Below, in pieces: positions 11,424 to 23,400 of a DNA stretch of 64,000 nucleotides. The position numbers and the translations under genes were made by a program. The stretch lies in the NCBI RefSeq assembly GCF_963675165.1, contig NC_087378.1, positions 1,977,525 to 2,041,524 on the forward strand, written 5' to 3'. Below the pieces are notes generated by a model that did not search any database, was not told where the DNA came from, and saw only the letters and a list, made by a program, of their open reading frames with translations. Each line of letters opens with the position of its first letter. The stretch's first letter is position 1. This DNA comes from Halichondria panicea. Its lineage: Eukaryota > Porifera > Demospongiae > Suberitida > Halichondriidae.

Positions 11424-13697
11424 AACTGTACAGTTACAGTCACAGAATCAACACTCATCCCTCCCTCTCCATCGGTTACTTGGACAGCAAAAATTCTTCG
11501 CTCATTGACTCCTCTTACTGTCAGAGTGAACGTGTTGCTCCCGCTAACAGTCTCCGAGTCATTGAGACGGAACGCACTGAGATTTCGTGGGAACTCAAAC
11601 CACTGAAACGTGAATTCTGTGCTGTTAATTTGAGAGGTAGCCGTGGCTGTAAAGGTTACAGTTCCACCAGGAAGAACAGTGGCATCAGTGGGCATGATAG
11701 TTACCACAGGAGGTAGCACTGCAAATGATGTGAGGATAAATGAATTAATGGATACATTACAAGTTAAGCTACTTACAAACTGTGATTAAAGCTTCTCGTG
11801 AGATTACAGAGCCTGCTTGGTTGGACACATTCACACTAAACACTGCCATATTGTCATCTTCTATTGCTCTTAATATGGTTAGCATTCTCGAGGTTGTTCC
11901 AGCGTACCTCCCGGGGGTGTCAGAGATATCGAGCCCGTTTCTCAGCCACTGATAACTAAGGGACTCCCCCTGAGCTGTCACAAGAAATACTGAACTAGTT
12001 CCTACACGCACACTTGTTGCATTCAGAGGCTGTGTAAGTATTGTAGGGGGTGACACTAGAAGAAAAATCATCTATTAGTGTTGCATACCATACACAGATC
12101 GTAGACCTTACATATCTCCAATGTTGCGATATTAGATGTGGTATTTCCATCTTCATTACTAACTCTGACCCTAAGCCTGAAAAATTGCTCCGCACTGACT
12201 CCTACCAGGATCAAGGTAGACAGACGTGCTCCACTGATGACTGGCCCAGGAACATTCGCTCCGATTGAGTCATTGAGAGGCACCTCTTGACTGTAGAGTC
12301 TGATGAGCCGGAACCACTGGTACGATAATCTACCGCCACCTGAAGAAGTGGCCACCACTGTGAAGGTCGCATTGCCACCAGTAGGAACAACGACATCAAC
12401 AGGCTGCTGTGTGATGACTGGGGGGTATACTGTAAAAGGTGATGGTAAAGGTGAAAAGTCATTCATTGCATGTGAGTACCTTCAGTACAAGGATACAGAG
12501 GGAGCTTATGGGTTGTAGTCACATTCAAACATCACTTGCATGTATACTATCAGTAATGATAAAGAAGGGGCTTAACTCAGGTGCCTATTATAATTGAATC
12601 ACTTACATACTGTTACAGTGGCTGTTTCGGAGAATATTAAGGCTGCTGGATTAGACACATTGACACTAAACTCAATTTCGTTATCACCATCTGCAGCTGT
12701 AAGCAAATTTAGTACAGTCAGCGTGTTGGTGGTAGTCCCATTGTAGAGGCCTGGTGTGTCGAATATGTCAAGGTCAAATCTCTGCCACTGAAAAGTAAGA
12801 AACATCCCAGTGGCTTCGACACTTAGCTGAAATCGTTGACCTTCTAAGGCAAGCACGTCCCGTACTGTCAGGTTGGACGGTTGAGTGACTATCGTTGGAG
12901 GGTCCACTGGAGAAAACACACACAACCATACACTGATGTTCATCACACAGCATTATAATTATTATACAATAGACATGGTACATTAATTATGTATACATAC
13001 AACAACCATCGTCTCCACATCTATAGTTCCCCTAGTAGGAGTATCTACTACATAGAGTCACATACACTAACCGTGTCATGTAATTTAAAGAACATGTAAT
13101 ACATGCATAACTCACACACTGTCAACCAGGCAGGTTCTGAAATATTGGAGAAGGACACATTGCCATCACCAATGGTTGCTAAAACCTCAACAGTATACAA
13201 TCCCTCATCACTCTCGTCCACAGAGAGCACAGTCAGTCGACTGGTATTCAGACCAGTGTACTTGTTATTAAGAGGCCCATCAGTTTGACTTCCATTAATT
13301 TGACTTCCATTTATCCTCCAGACAAACATTGAGATGGTAGGCAATGGCCCCAAGGTAACGGAGAACTGGACGTTAGATCCAGGGACAACATTGAACTGGC
13401 TTATGGGTTGCATAATGAAGATTCCCTCACCCTCGGTGTCAGGAGCGCTCTGTATAGAGGTACCTGTATATGACATGATTTGACATAATCACACAATTGT
13501 CAGCAATAGGGCATTGTATGAAACCTAGCCTTTGATGGCTCAAATCTATGGTAATCGTATAATTATGCAGTCCGATATCTACTGTATGCTACACATACAT
13601 TATATGATATGTACATGTAAAATTGACAGCACTCACCCAGGCCAAAAAAGATTGCTTGCACAAAGAGGACCCAACTTGCCACTAGAACGACTCTCAT
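11321..13697 (-). CDS. Secreted protein with five Ig-like domains
   Basis: Exon 1 (13697-13638) encodes a signal-like start, MRVVLVASWVLFVQAIFFGL. Five exons then encode one Ig-like domain each: about 13462-13117, 12907-12602, 12430-12108, 12055-11776 and 11719-11424. Each of the last four opens with a PPxIxxQP- or PPVV-type strand, has a core FxWxR or YQWxR motif and ends in SVNVSN or RVRVSN. Introns are phase 1 throughout, the classic shuffling phase. Many N-glycosylation sequons (NVS, NGS, NGT) are present. Domain-end cysteines at the exon junctions suggest unusual disulfide placement. Resembles hemicentin/DSCAM-type Ig arrays, with no specific ortholog. The end is uncertain: read-through gives a stop near 11321, while splicing at 11423 would need an unseen exon. 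Confidence 0.75.
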
Positions 13698-13986
13698 TCT
13701 TACACTGTTGTAGAGCACTCCAAAAATGATGCATGTTTTAACCCTTTAACTCTTTTATATGCTGTCGTAACAAAGGAGGCTGCAACCATACATGTAGGTC
13801 ATGTGCATGAGAAATCTTATTTACGTGAATACCACAACAGTTGAGATCATGCAGAATGCTATAAAGGCCTGTGGAGGAGGGCCGAATACCTACACATTAT
13901 GTGAATCACTTTTCAACACGTTTCATGTAAAACTTATATACAACAATTATTATGTTTATCAAAACAACAACATCAAAAGCAGTGTC

Positions 13987-14769
13987 CTAGGCACTAACCA
14001 CAGGGAATGTCATCTCTAGGACTCCCTCTATACCAGCTGTCAGTGTCTGCCCTGGCTTGACTGGCCCCACTCCCTCGGGGGTACCCGTGATTATCACATC
14101 GCCAGGCTCGAGCGTAAATATAGCACTGATGTAGCTGATCAGATAAGGAACAGAGTATATCATGTTCTTGGTCGAACCATTCTGCTTCATTTCTCCATCG
14201 ACTTTCAGCCACAGGTGGCAATCTTCTAACACAATTTTTTCTTTCTCAATAAAACTGCTGACAGGACAAAATGTATCGTAGCCCTTGGCAACGCTCCATG
14301 GATGGCCTTTCTTCTTGGCTTCTGATTGGATCTCTCTAGCGGTCATGTCCAGAGCAAGCGTGTAGCCACCAATGTGAGAGAGGGCAGAGGACTCGGGAAT
14401 GTTCTTACCCCCCGTGCCAATCACCACACCGAGCTCAACTTCGTAATGCACCTCAGTGCATCGGGAGGGCACCTGTACAGTACAGCCGGGGTGTACATTA
14501 CATACCCTACACCATATTACAACACTCAGGTTCTACTCACCACAATCGATCCCCCCTCCTCCAGAAAAGAAGAGCTTGGTTTCAGAAAGAGGAGGGGCTC
14601 TGTAGGTACAGGGTTGCCAAGCTCGGCAGCATGGGCCCTGCATGGAAACGTAGTAGTACATGGTACATGGTGCAAATGTGCAATTTGCATACCTGTAATT
14701 CCTTCCAACAGCAACAACCTTCCTCCCAAACTTCACAAAATCCTTCACGCTCATTGTGTTTTGCAGCAT
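13987..14769 (-). CDS. FAHD1: FAHD1-type fumarylacetoacetate hydrolase-domain protein
   Basis: FAHD1 is a mitochondrial acylpyruvate hydrolase and oxaloacetate decarboxylase. Three exons: 14769-14696, about 14637-14541 and 14472-13987. The protein starts MLQNTMSVKDFVKFGRKVVA, with the VGRNY block typical of the family. It then has PVPTEPLLFLKPSSS, the metal-binding HYEVELGVVIG (paired acidic residues), GGYTLALDMTARE (third metal ligand), KKKGHPWSVAKGYDTFCPVS, and the closing GDVIITGTPEGVGPVKPG. Length, about 217 residues, matches animal FAHD1 (about 220). Start could be 14769 or the in-frame Met at 14754. It is divergent from the PEBP gene across about 160 bp. No missing catalytic residue seen. 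Confidence 0.94.
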
Positions 14770-14930
14770 AAAAAATAGGCGAAGAGAAGGCAGTCACATG
14801 TGCTGAGTCTGGATGTAGTAATTGAAATCAATGACCATTACCATAAGCAGAAAAACAATAACAAAAGAGAAGAACTGCACTGGCTGGCTGTCTACCTAGC
14901 TTCCTGAGCTAGCTCTAGATTCCCAAGGAG
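14770..14930. promoter_or_regulatory. Shared divergent promoter region, FAHD1 / PEBP gene
   Basis: Only about 160 bp separate the two start codons, which point away from each other, so promoter elements and both 5' UTRs must overlap or abut. No TATA box is obvious. Function as a bidirectional promoter is inferred from spacing alone. Confidence 0.5.
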
Positions 14931-17142
14931 ATGAGAACACGCCTCAGCACTATCTTGCTCTGTCTACTATCCCTGAGTCTACTGGAGAGAGGACAAGGGA
15001 GCTTCCACTACTGGAAGAATTGGGCCCGTGGTTACGTGCGGACAGGGCTTGGTTATACTCTCCCTGAGAATGCAGACAAACATGCTGCCACCGTCAAGCT
15101 TGTTAAAGCCTTAATACAAGGTGACCACTCATGATACAATTAACCATAGTATAACTGCAGCTGCTTGTATTATAAATGCTACTAAGTAGGACAACCGTTA
15201 GTCTCGGGGGGCCGGGGGCGGGGGGAGGGAATCAAGTAGAGCTGGGATTAGGTCTGGAGACTCTTGCAACATTTCTCAGAATTTGGCTAATGATTTGGCC
15301 AATGTGATGCAAATCCTATTTTTAACCCAATGAAATGCGAGTATTGCCTCCGTGGAATTTGGATAGAGCCGATGAAATGCTACATCTACTTGTTCTTTAA
15401 ACCTCCAATGTTACAAGTCTCACCGTTTCTCGGGGGGGGGGAAGAAAGGAGAAAAGGTCTGAAGACTCTAGCAGTATTTCCGTGTGCTCTTGTAATGTAA
15501 AGACTTGTGGCGTTGGAGGTTTAAAGAATGAGTAGACGTAGCTTTCAGGGCTCTATCCAAGCATTTTTTTAGGGTTAAAAATCACATGACATAGGATTCA
15601 CATTTCATTGGCTCTATCCAAATTCTGGTGTAGAGCACACAGATATGCTGCAGGAGTCTCCAGACCTAATATGGCTATATATATATGAATATGCTTATCT
15701 GAAGAAATCCATTGACCTTTATCCCCCCAGAACTCAAGATGTCTGCTGTTAATGTTCAAGAAGCGTTCAAGGGAGACAAAGTGGACACAGACCTCCACAT
15801 TGAGGCCCCAGCCAACAAGGCTGAAGTGAGGCTAGCCCACTGCAGTCATTTTGTTGTGTGAATGAATGTTTAATATTGAGTGTATATCTAGCATGCAAAG
15901 TGGAATAAAAGGCTATGTTCCTGTTTTGTAAGTCTGCTCGGTTGTGACTACCTACCAGTGCCATATTCTACTAACTCTAAGGTTTATCCTGTTTATTTTG
16001 TGTGCAGGTGTCGTACGACAGTGGTGCAGCTGCTGAGCTGGGTAATGTGCTCACCCCCACCCTCGTCCAGAACCAGCCCACAGTCACCTGGCCAACAGAG
16101 GAGGGCTCTCTCTACACTGTGCTCCTCACTGGTAAGCAATATCTCTGCGCACGTGCACCTGTAGTTTGCTTGATGCTCAAGTGCTGCATTGCTTCTATGA
16201 GTGCTTTCCTACAATCCTAGCATTCATGTTGCAAATGTTTTTCTCTAACGGTACACAATGCCCTCCCCCCCTCTCAGATCCTGATGCTCCCAGTCGAGAG
16301 GACCCCAAGTTTGGGGAATGGCGTCACTGGTTGGTAGTGAACATCCCCGGTAACAACATTGCCTCAGGGGAAGTACAAGCAGAGTACGTCGGGGCTGGAC
16401 CACCCAAAGGCACTGGACTGCATCGTTACATAATCCTTGGTGAGCTATTGCAGAATCTTTAGTAAAACTACCACAGGGTGGAATGCTATTTATGTGGGGG
16501 AGAATTGGCGAGTAGGCCAGTGGTTTAAATTAGCACTTCTGTACAGGAAAGGCTATAGTGCCGTATAGTACTGGCCAGTACAGTATAGGAAAGCCATGGG
16601 TTCCATTCTCCTCTTTGTTTTGCATGTTAAAAATTTTTTTTCGAATGGGCCTGTTTTGGTGCGTTAGGATTGTGGATTTTCATTTTTTTGAAAAGCCTGT
16701 ATCAATCAGTGAGGCCAAAGCTAAAATTACATGCTTAACGGATGCAAGCTGGTCTAAACACCCCTATATACCTTTCAGGCTTATTTGTTACCATGCACAA
16801 CTCTAATAAGAGGTGGTTTGAGGAAGCCTAACAGAAGCTCACTTACTTTTCATAATTTTTTTAACCAGCCTGCCTGGTCTATGATGAAATGCAAAACATA
16901 TCAAATTCTCTACACTATGGACTCCTAAATTGCTACACACATACACACATGTAGTATTCAAGCAGCCTGGACGAGTGACCTACACTGATGCCAAGCTTGG
17001 ACTGAGTACCAAGGATCGTAACAACACCAAGACAACGGATCTGGTAGCCAAGTACAACCTCGGTAACCCTGTGGCTGGCAACTTCTTCAATGCTGAGTAT
17101 GATGACTATGTGCCCAAGCTCTACGAGAAGCTCAGTGGATAG
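14931..17142 (+). CDS. Phosphatidylethanolamine-binding protein (PEBP) with signal peptide
   Basis: Exons near 14931-15119, 15731-15824, 16008-16130, 16279-16440 and 16960-17142. Exon 1 encodes a signal peptide ([20 protein letters not shown]) and a linker not found in cytosolic PEBP1. The rest aligns well with PEBP1/[23 protein letters not shown], the ligand-pocket [25 protein letters not shown] and the C-terminal [20 protein letters not shown]. The conserved DPDAPSR and HRY anion-pocket residues are intact. The splice phase (Q|E-L-K-M) is in frame, so the full form should be secreted or luminal. Exon 2 has its own ATG at 15739 ([10 protein letters not shown]), which could start a cytosolic form from an internal promoter. 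The first intron carries a foldback element. Confidence 0.92.
15247..15670. mobile_element. Foldback (inverted-repeat) element in the first PEBP intron
   Basis: The left end attaggtctggagactc is matched by gagtctccagacctaat at the right end. The arms continue inward imperfectly: gcaaatcctatttttaaccc pairs with gggttaaaaatcacatgaca, and tttaaacctcca pairs with tggaggtttaaa. G-runs and a short unpaired centre sit near 15430. There is no ORF. MITE-like or foldback element; superfamily not assigned and no clear target duplication seen. Confidence 0.85.
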
Positions 17143-17405
17143 ACTCTCTATTTTGAAACTGAAAACATTGCCATGATAATTATAATTATAGAACATGTTG
17201 TGGTATAAACTCGTTCTAAGATTTTGTACAGACAAATTCAAACCTTCATCGATCATTTTACATAATAATGTTGCTTTATATACATATACACACGTCAATA
17301 TGTACACAAACCAATAGAACACGTACATACTGTCTACATTATTTTAATGAAAACACAAACACCTGTGTAAATGTATGTATGCATGTAGCTGACGCTATGC
17401 AGTCG

Positions 17406-20400
17406 CTATAGAGCTATAGCTACATCGTTCTTGAGCAAGTTAGTGACTTTGACAGATTTGTCCAGTGACCCAGTGAGACAGGTTCCCAGACTCCGCCTAC
17501 CTTGTAGCCAGTCTACGCACGTCACAGGACCACTGTGACCAGATATGCCGAGCGTCTTCACCAGACTACCACCAGCACCAACCTTTAAAAACAGCATAAT
17601 TATGTTATCGTCAATCGTATGTACGTGAGTACATATAATTATAATCTAGAGAAACGAATTGTTCTCAAGTACAGCTATTCTTACGTATGTGATATGTGAA
17701 TGGAGAAACGAAATGTTCTCAAGTACAGCTATATTCATACGTGATATGTGAATGGAGCACTCGTATTATACGTACTGACACTTAATAATTGTGTAAGCAT
17801 GAACTTTTAAATGAAAGCTCCAGAAGCTCAAAATTGTCAATGATTCATTGTATTATACAATACACTCATTCTTGAACACACACTGACAATATTGATGAAT
17901 GTTCCAATATGCTAATCACAGTGCATGTTGTATCATAAACGTAGCCTCAGTATTCAAAGGGCCACTAAAATTAACTCTAGAGCACTGAAGTGCAAACCCT
18001 TGGCGTTAGTTTAGTGTAGTCTACAGCCTCGAGTCAAAGCCGCGTGTACATCTATAGGCTAACGTGCAGGTTAGAGCTTCTTACTTTTATTCGACAACGA
18101 AGCTTTAACAGCCATGGTACAAACACAGCGCTATCGCATCTAGGTAAGCAGACTCAGAATACACAGAACGACAGACAGACTATACTAGGGGAATGCTGAA
18201 AGCATTGTGTAGGGTGAGCCTAATTAGCAAAGTTGTAGTGAGTACCGTATAGCGGGTAATTTTTGTGGGGTAAAAATTCGTTTATCTGGAAACGGTGGTT
18301 TTTGTGAGTAAAAATTCGTTTAGTCTTGTTGCCTGCACTGCATTCATACGTTCCGGTAAGCCACGCCTACGTTAAAATTTCGTGGAGGTCAGCTTGCCCA
18401 CGAAAATAACGAATTTTTACCGCACGAAAATTACCCGCTTTGCGATAGTAATGTTGAGTGTAATATCACAGTCTGTACGTATGAATGTAGTAGGTACGAT
18501 CAATAGAGAATAAGTTCACTGATGGTGCAGAGTTAAAAAGTAGTACGTCTCTGTTACTTCCAGTAGTCAACAAAGTCTCTGAGGTCGTCCTGTTGACTTG
18601 CCGTTTCCTAACTGCATTTCTCTCTTCCTCTTCTTTGACTTGCCTCTCCCTAAACTGCTGACTAGACACAAAAATGGCTCCGACTCAGCACATTTGCAGC
18701 TTTAATTTTTGCTAAAGATCAGTATTTAATAAAACTTCCTCCTCTGATACAAACCCATTGTTGTCTGATCGAGCATGTCGTACTATGTGCACTCAAGTGT
18801 CAAGTGGCTCCACAATCACAGTGTGGTTAATTACATAATTATATGTACTGACGTGGATATAACTGACGTCAGTACAATATCATCTATATAATAGTTAGAC
18901 ACTGTTTAGGAAGTTTCTACATGATTTAGAAGTCCAAAGGGCTGGTTGTAGTATCCCGAACGCAGTGAGGGTTCTACTAGCCCTGAGGACTTCTAAATCA
19001 TGTGGAAACTTCCTAAACAGTGTCTAAGCATTTTAGATCATAGCAACCATGGGTATTTAGCCAATCAGATTTGAATGTAATCTTTGCTACATGATTTTCT
19101 AAGTAAGTACATAAATAAGTACATGATTTTCGAAGTTGGATAGAACACTTTCTTTAGCCAATCAAATTGCAATATTTATGGCAAACATGATCTAAGATTA
19201 CATGTATCATGCGGTAAAATGTCTGATTGTAGCCTGCCTGCCTTAGCCATACATGGTCATGTGATGTCACATTATTGAAATGCAAAAGCTAACTGCAGAA
19301 GCTAACTGCCGAAGATAATTGTAGAAGCGCAGTTAAACCGCCAAATGAACCGTAAACGCTGAATTGAGTAGGTATACCTCAGGGCCACAGTACATGCAGT
19401 GAAATATATGGGTAGCTAGTGTACAGTCTCGTATAACAGAACTGACCGGCATACCCAGCAACAACTATGCTGGCTCAACTCCAATATTGATCGTAATCGC
19501 TTTAATGTATGTGAATTCTTGTGATCACAGGAAGTGAGTATATCAACATTCAGAGTAGGTAATCACCCATGAAAACATAATTATAATACTGGTGCATGGA
19601 GGAGTGACATGAAATTGTATAAGAAGTGCAAACTGGTTACTGGATTTCAATTCTTATTGTAAAAGTAAAATCTCAAGTTCTCAAGAGCCATCTCTCAACT
19701 AGCTACCATGGGTAGTGTATCAAGCAATGTAACACCGTTGACAGTCACTCCACGCTACAAAGATGATGCAGACCATCCTTGGGTGACCAGAGAAGGTGTG
19801 ATTCAAATATCAGTTTGGATGAATCCTCGCACCACCATGACATTGGAAGATGTCGCACAATTAATCGAACAGTACGCAGCCAACACAGTTTCACAGCAAC
19901 TCAACCAACAAGCAGCTACCAATGTGATGGTCAAGGCTGCTAGCAAAAATATAAACTATCAGGGTCAAATCAGCAGCATGACATTTCGTGGACAAGTGAT
20001 CGAGAGAGTTCAGATGGCAACTTACCCTGCCACTGAATACATGAGGGATGGGGAGAATTTCAATTTGTTCATGACTCAACTTTTTAGTGTCTGCTGTGTT
20101 TTGGTTTAGCTCATTATCATTACTATAAAAAGAATCAGTGCAGTGTCATTCAGTGTATGATTATAAAAATGATGGAGTAATAACTGATACCGTAATAACC
20201 CTCGGCTGTTGACATGTACACAATAAACGCAGCAGTACATGTATGCATGCATGGGGCATGCTGAGAACGGAGGTTTAGCATGAGACATGCACTATGGACT
20301 AGAAGTCAGTCAGCGAAGAAGGCTAGAGTCTTAGAAATATGGCTCCTGGTATGTTCTGGGGCTAGGGAAGCAAAGCAACAACCCCAATCATAATTCTAGC

Positions 20401-23400
20401 TTTCTACATTAGTGACCTTTTCCATTGTTCCTGGTATAGGCACAGGATCAGAGGAGGATATAGTCAGGGTCAAAAGTTTTTCTGCTTCCAGAGGACATTT
20501 TAATTGCATTCCAATCGCCTAATCTTCCTTTAGTACCTCTAACCCTTGTAAAGTTCATGATCGGAATGCATTGCAATTAAAGTCTCCAAAAGCAGAAGAA
20601 CTTCTGACCCTTATCCTCCTCTGGTACAGGATCACTTCAGCTGTAAATACGTATCTCGAATAAAGGCCGCGTGTAGCTATAGAGGTCATGCAGCCAACGG
20701 TACTACCGTACCATTCAAGCTTCTCTTAACTTTTGAAAGACTTTTATTCTATAACGAGGCTTTATCTGCCACTATTAAAATCAGAGGCCGCACTCAAATA
20801 GTAGCCTTCCTACATACAGCCTATCCTCAGTGCAATAGAAAATAGAAGCCGCTCTCAAATAGTAGCCTCAGTAAACTTTGAGGCTATGTCTCTGCAGTGG
20901 CAGCCATATTGATACTGGTATCTACGGTAGCAGCTAGCTAGGCTGCTTGTAAGTGCTTTTGAAAGACTTTCTCATGGCAGAGTTTGAGTTTGTGCAGGTG
21001 AAAATAACTTTTGATGACAACTAAAGGTTGTTGAATTAGCTGGGGCTAATAAACGCCGCTCTTGAACAGTGGCCTCTCTCGAATTGTAGCCTCCTCTGCC
21101 AGCAAAATGAAACATTTAGTAGCCGTATATATACGTATGTATATGCGGTAACTTTATTGTGAAGGCTATCCATGCTGTAAAAGCAGTGCAATGGCATCCA
21201 GGTAAGCAGACTCAGAAATTACAAAACAAACAAACAAACGACTACTATAACCCGTGTCCGCCCACGCACCCCGGGTTAATTATAATTGGCACAATTCTAA
21301 CTCAAGTTACATGTCAACGTAGTATGAGCACTCAAAGTTAGCTATCAAAACAGGCTCACTTTGTGAAAAATTATCAAGGCTATAATATATATTGTACAGA
21401 CTTGTACGATACTTCACCTGATACACGAGAGCCTCAGTTGGTCCAGAAGTCAATACGAACTTGTCCTCACTCTCAAAAGCAAACAAGTTCCCACGTGGGA
21501 TATTGGGGAAGTACTCTCCCTTCACACCTCCTGTTGGATAGCAAGCTCCCTGGTGGATATCAAACTCGGTCATCTTCTCTCCTGATCGATTCATGCTCCA
21601 CTGACAAAACTTGTTGTCCTTGCCCATGCTGTACACGGAGGTCTCATCTGATGAGAACTGGACGTTGAACACCTCCCCCTCATGGGCGTTCCAACCACAC
21701 AAACACTCGCTCTGGGACACATCTGCAGTAACGGAATATTGTATCAACAGAAGATAACTTTGAGAGGCCATAACCTTATGCCTAGAGTGCCCCCCCCCCC
21801 CCCCAAAAAATGTATTCCGTAGCACTTAGGAAGCTTTCATAACATAGTGAGTGTATACAACAGACCAGTTTTTGAACATTATGGATTTCGCCTATGGAGA
21901 GGGACAGTTCTTAAAACATGACATCACACTCACCGAACAGTCGTATCATTCCGTCAGCCCCTCCACTGATGAGCAGGTTGCTATTGTGGTTGAACGCCAT
22001 ACAGTTGATGCCCACAGGCATTGGGGAGAGGGGAAGCGTGCACTGTGTGTATGTGTGAGGGGGATGGTGGTACATGTATTTACATTGCATTACACTATAA
22101 TATTGTTTACCTTTTGTTTCTGAGTCTTGAGGTCCCATATGAATACGCCCCCTGCTGGGGGTAGATTGGCCTCCCCCATACTATTTGTCCAACCCGACTT
22201 CTTCATCTCCTGACTCTGTCTCGATGAAGGGAGGCCAGGCGATGTCAGCCCCATGGTGGATAGGTTACCAGTGGTGGGCGTGCTTCCAATACTGGCAGCT
22301 GCCGAGAATGCAAACGTGTTACTGGACGCACTGCACGCTATGGAGAGGACCCTGTGTGGAGAAAGGTCACAGGTGAATGTCAGCACAGTACTAGTACTAC
22401 ACTGACTATGTTGCTGGGTACAGTATAACCTAAACAAGTCTTCTACAGCTAATGAATTGGGTCAAAATTTACTTAATACGTACAATACTATGATCTCATG
22501 TGTACAAGCTCACTTTGGGAACCTGTTGTCACTGTGTACTTCCCAATGGTACTTAGAGGTGGTGGAGTCGAATAGTCTCACAACGCCATCCGAGGTGCCA
22601 ACAAGCACAATACTGTCCGACTGAGGGCCCCAGTCCAGAGAGAGAATGGAAGAGCGAAGGTGAACATTGGAAAACGTCTTGCTAGGGGCATTGGGGTCCC
22701 AAATTCTGAGAAGGGGGTTTGAATGGGGAGAGGAGGTCTCAGTAACACAACTTACAAATTACACGTACGTGCTCTCTGTCAGTAGATAATAAGCACACAA
22801 AACTTGCCTCATACATCCGTCTGTGTCAACAGTGGCCACTCTGGTGGCATTGGGGGAGAACTTGGCGTGGGTGATGGGGGCCGAGTGCTCTCTGTACACC
22901 TCCTGACTCACAGCAATGTACGGCACGTTACCGTCCCGGTCTGTGTGTGTGTGTGGGGGGGTTAATTGGAACAGATGGATACACATGTACGAGAGAGCCT
23001 ACCCTCGTAGGTGTTAACACAACCGTCTGCTAGAGTACCAGTGGGAGATTGTGACGTTTGCGGGCTCTCTACAGCATGCTGAGTCGGCACACCTGAGACT
23101 CCCTAAATATCAATAGCAAGGATCATGAAAACTTAATTGCAACATCTCTCTATCATACGTACCCTTCCCTGGGAGACAGGTTCACTCTTCTGTTTCTGCA
23201 AAGCTTCCATCTTCTCGTGAGGCATTTCGTTGAGTGAGTTGGTCTTCTTGGCCGGCTTCTTCACAGGAGAGTTGTTACCGAAAGAGGGGGTCTTCTCTCG
23301 CCAGGGAGAGGTGGACCGTTTAGAGGCCTTGCCACTGCCATTGGATTTACCAGAGAACCTAAAACAGTGGGCAAGAAAAGAATATAGTTACAGTCAATTC

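Noticed and set aside
11176..12518. Plus-strand ORFs across 11.2-12.5 kb
   Set aside because: Antisense shadows of the Ig-domain exons, which have clear signal, fold and splice structure on the minus strand.
9670..13697. Single fused gene joining the Ig domains to the collagen
   Set aside because: Intron phases would allow it, but the collagen exon at 11029 encodes its own signal peptide, so two genes are more likely.
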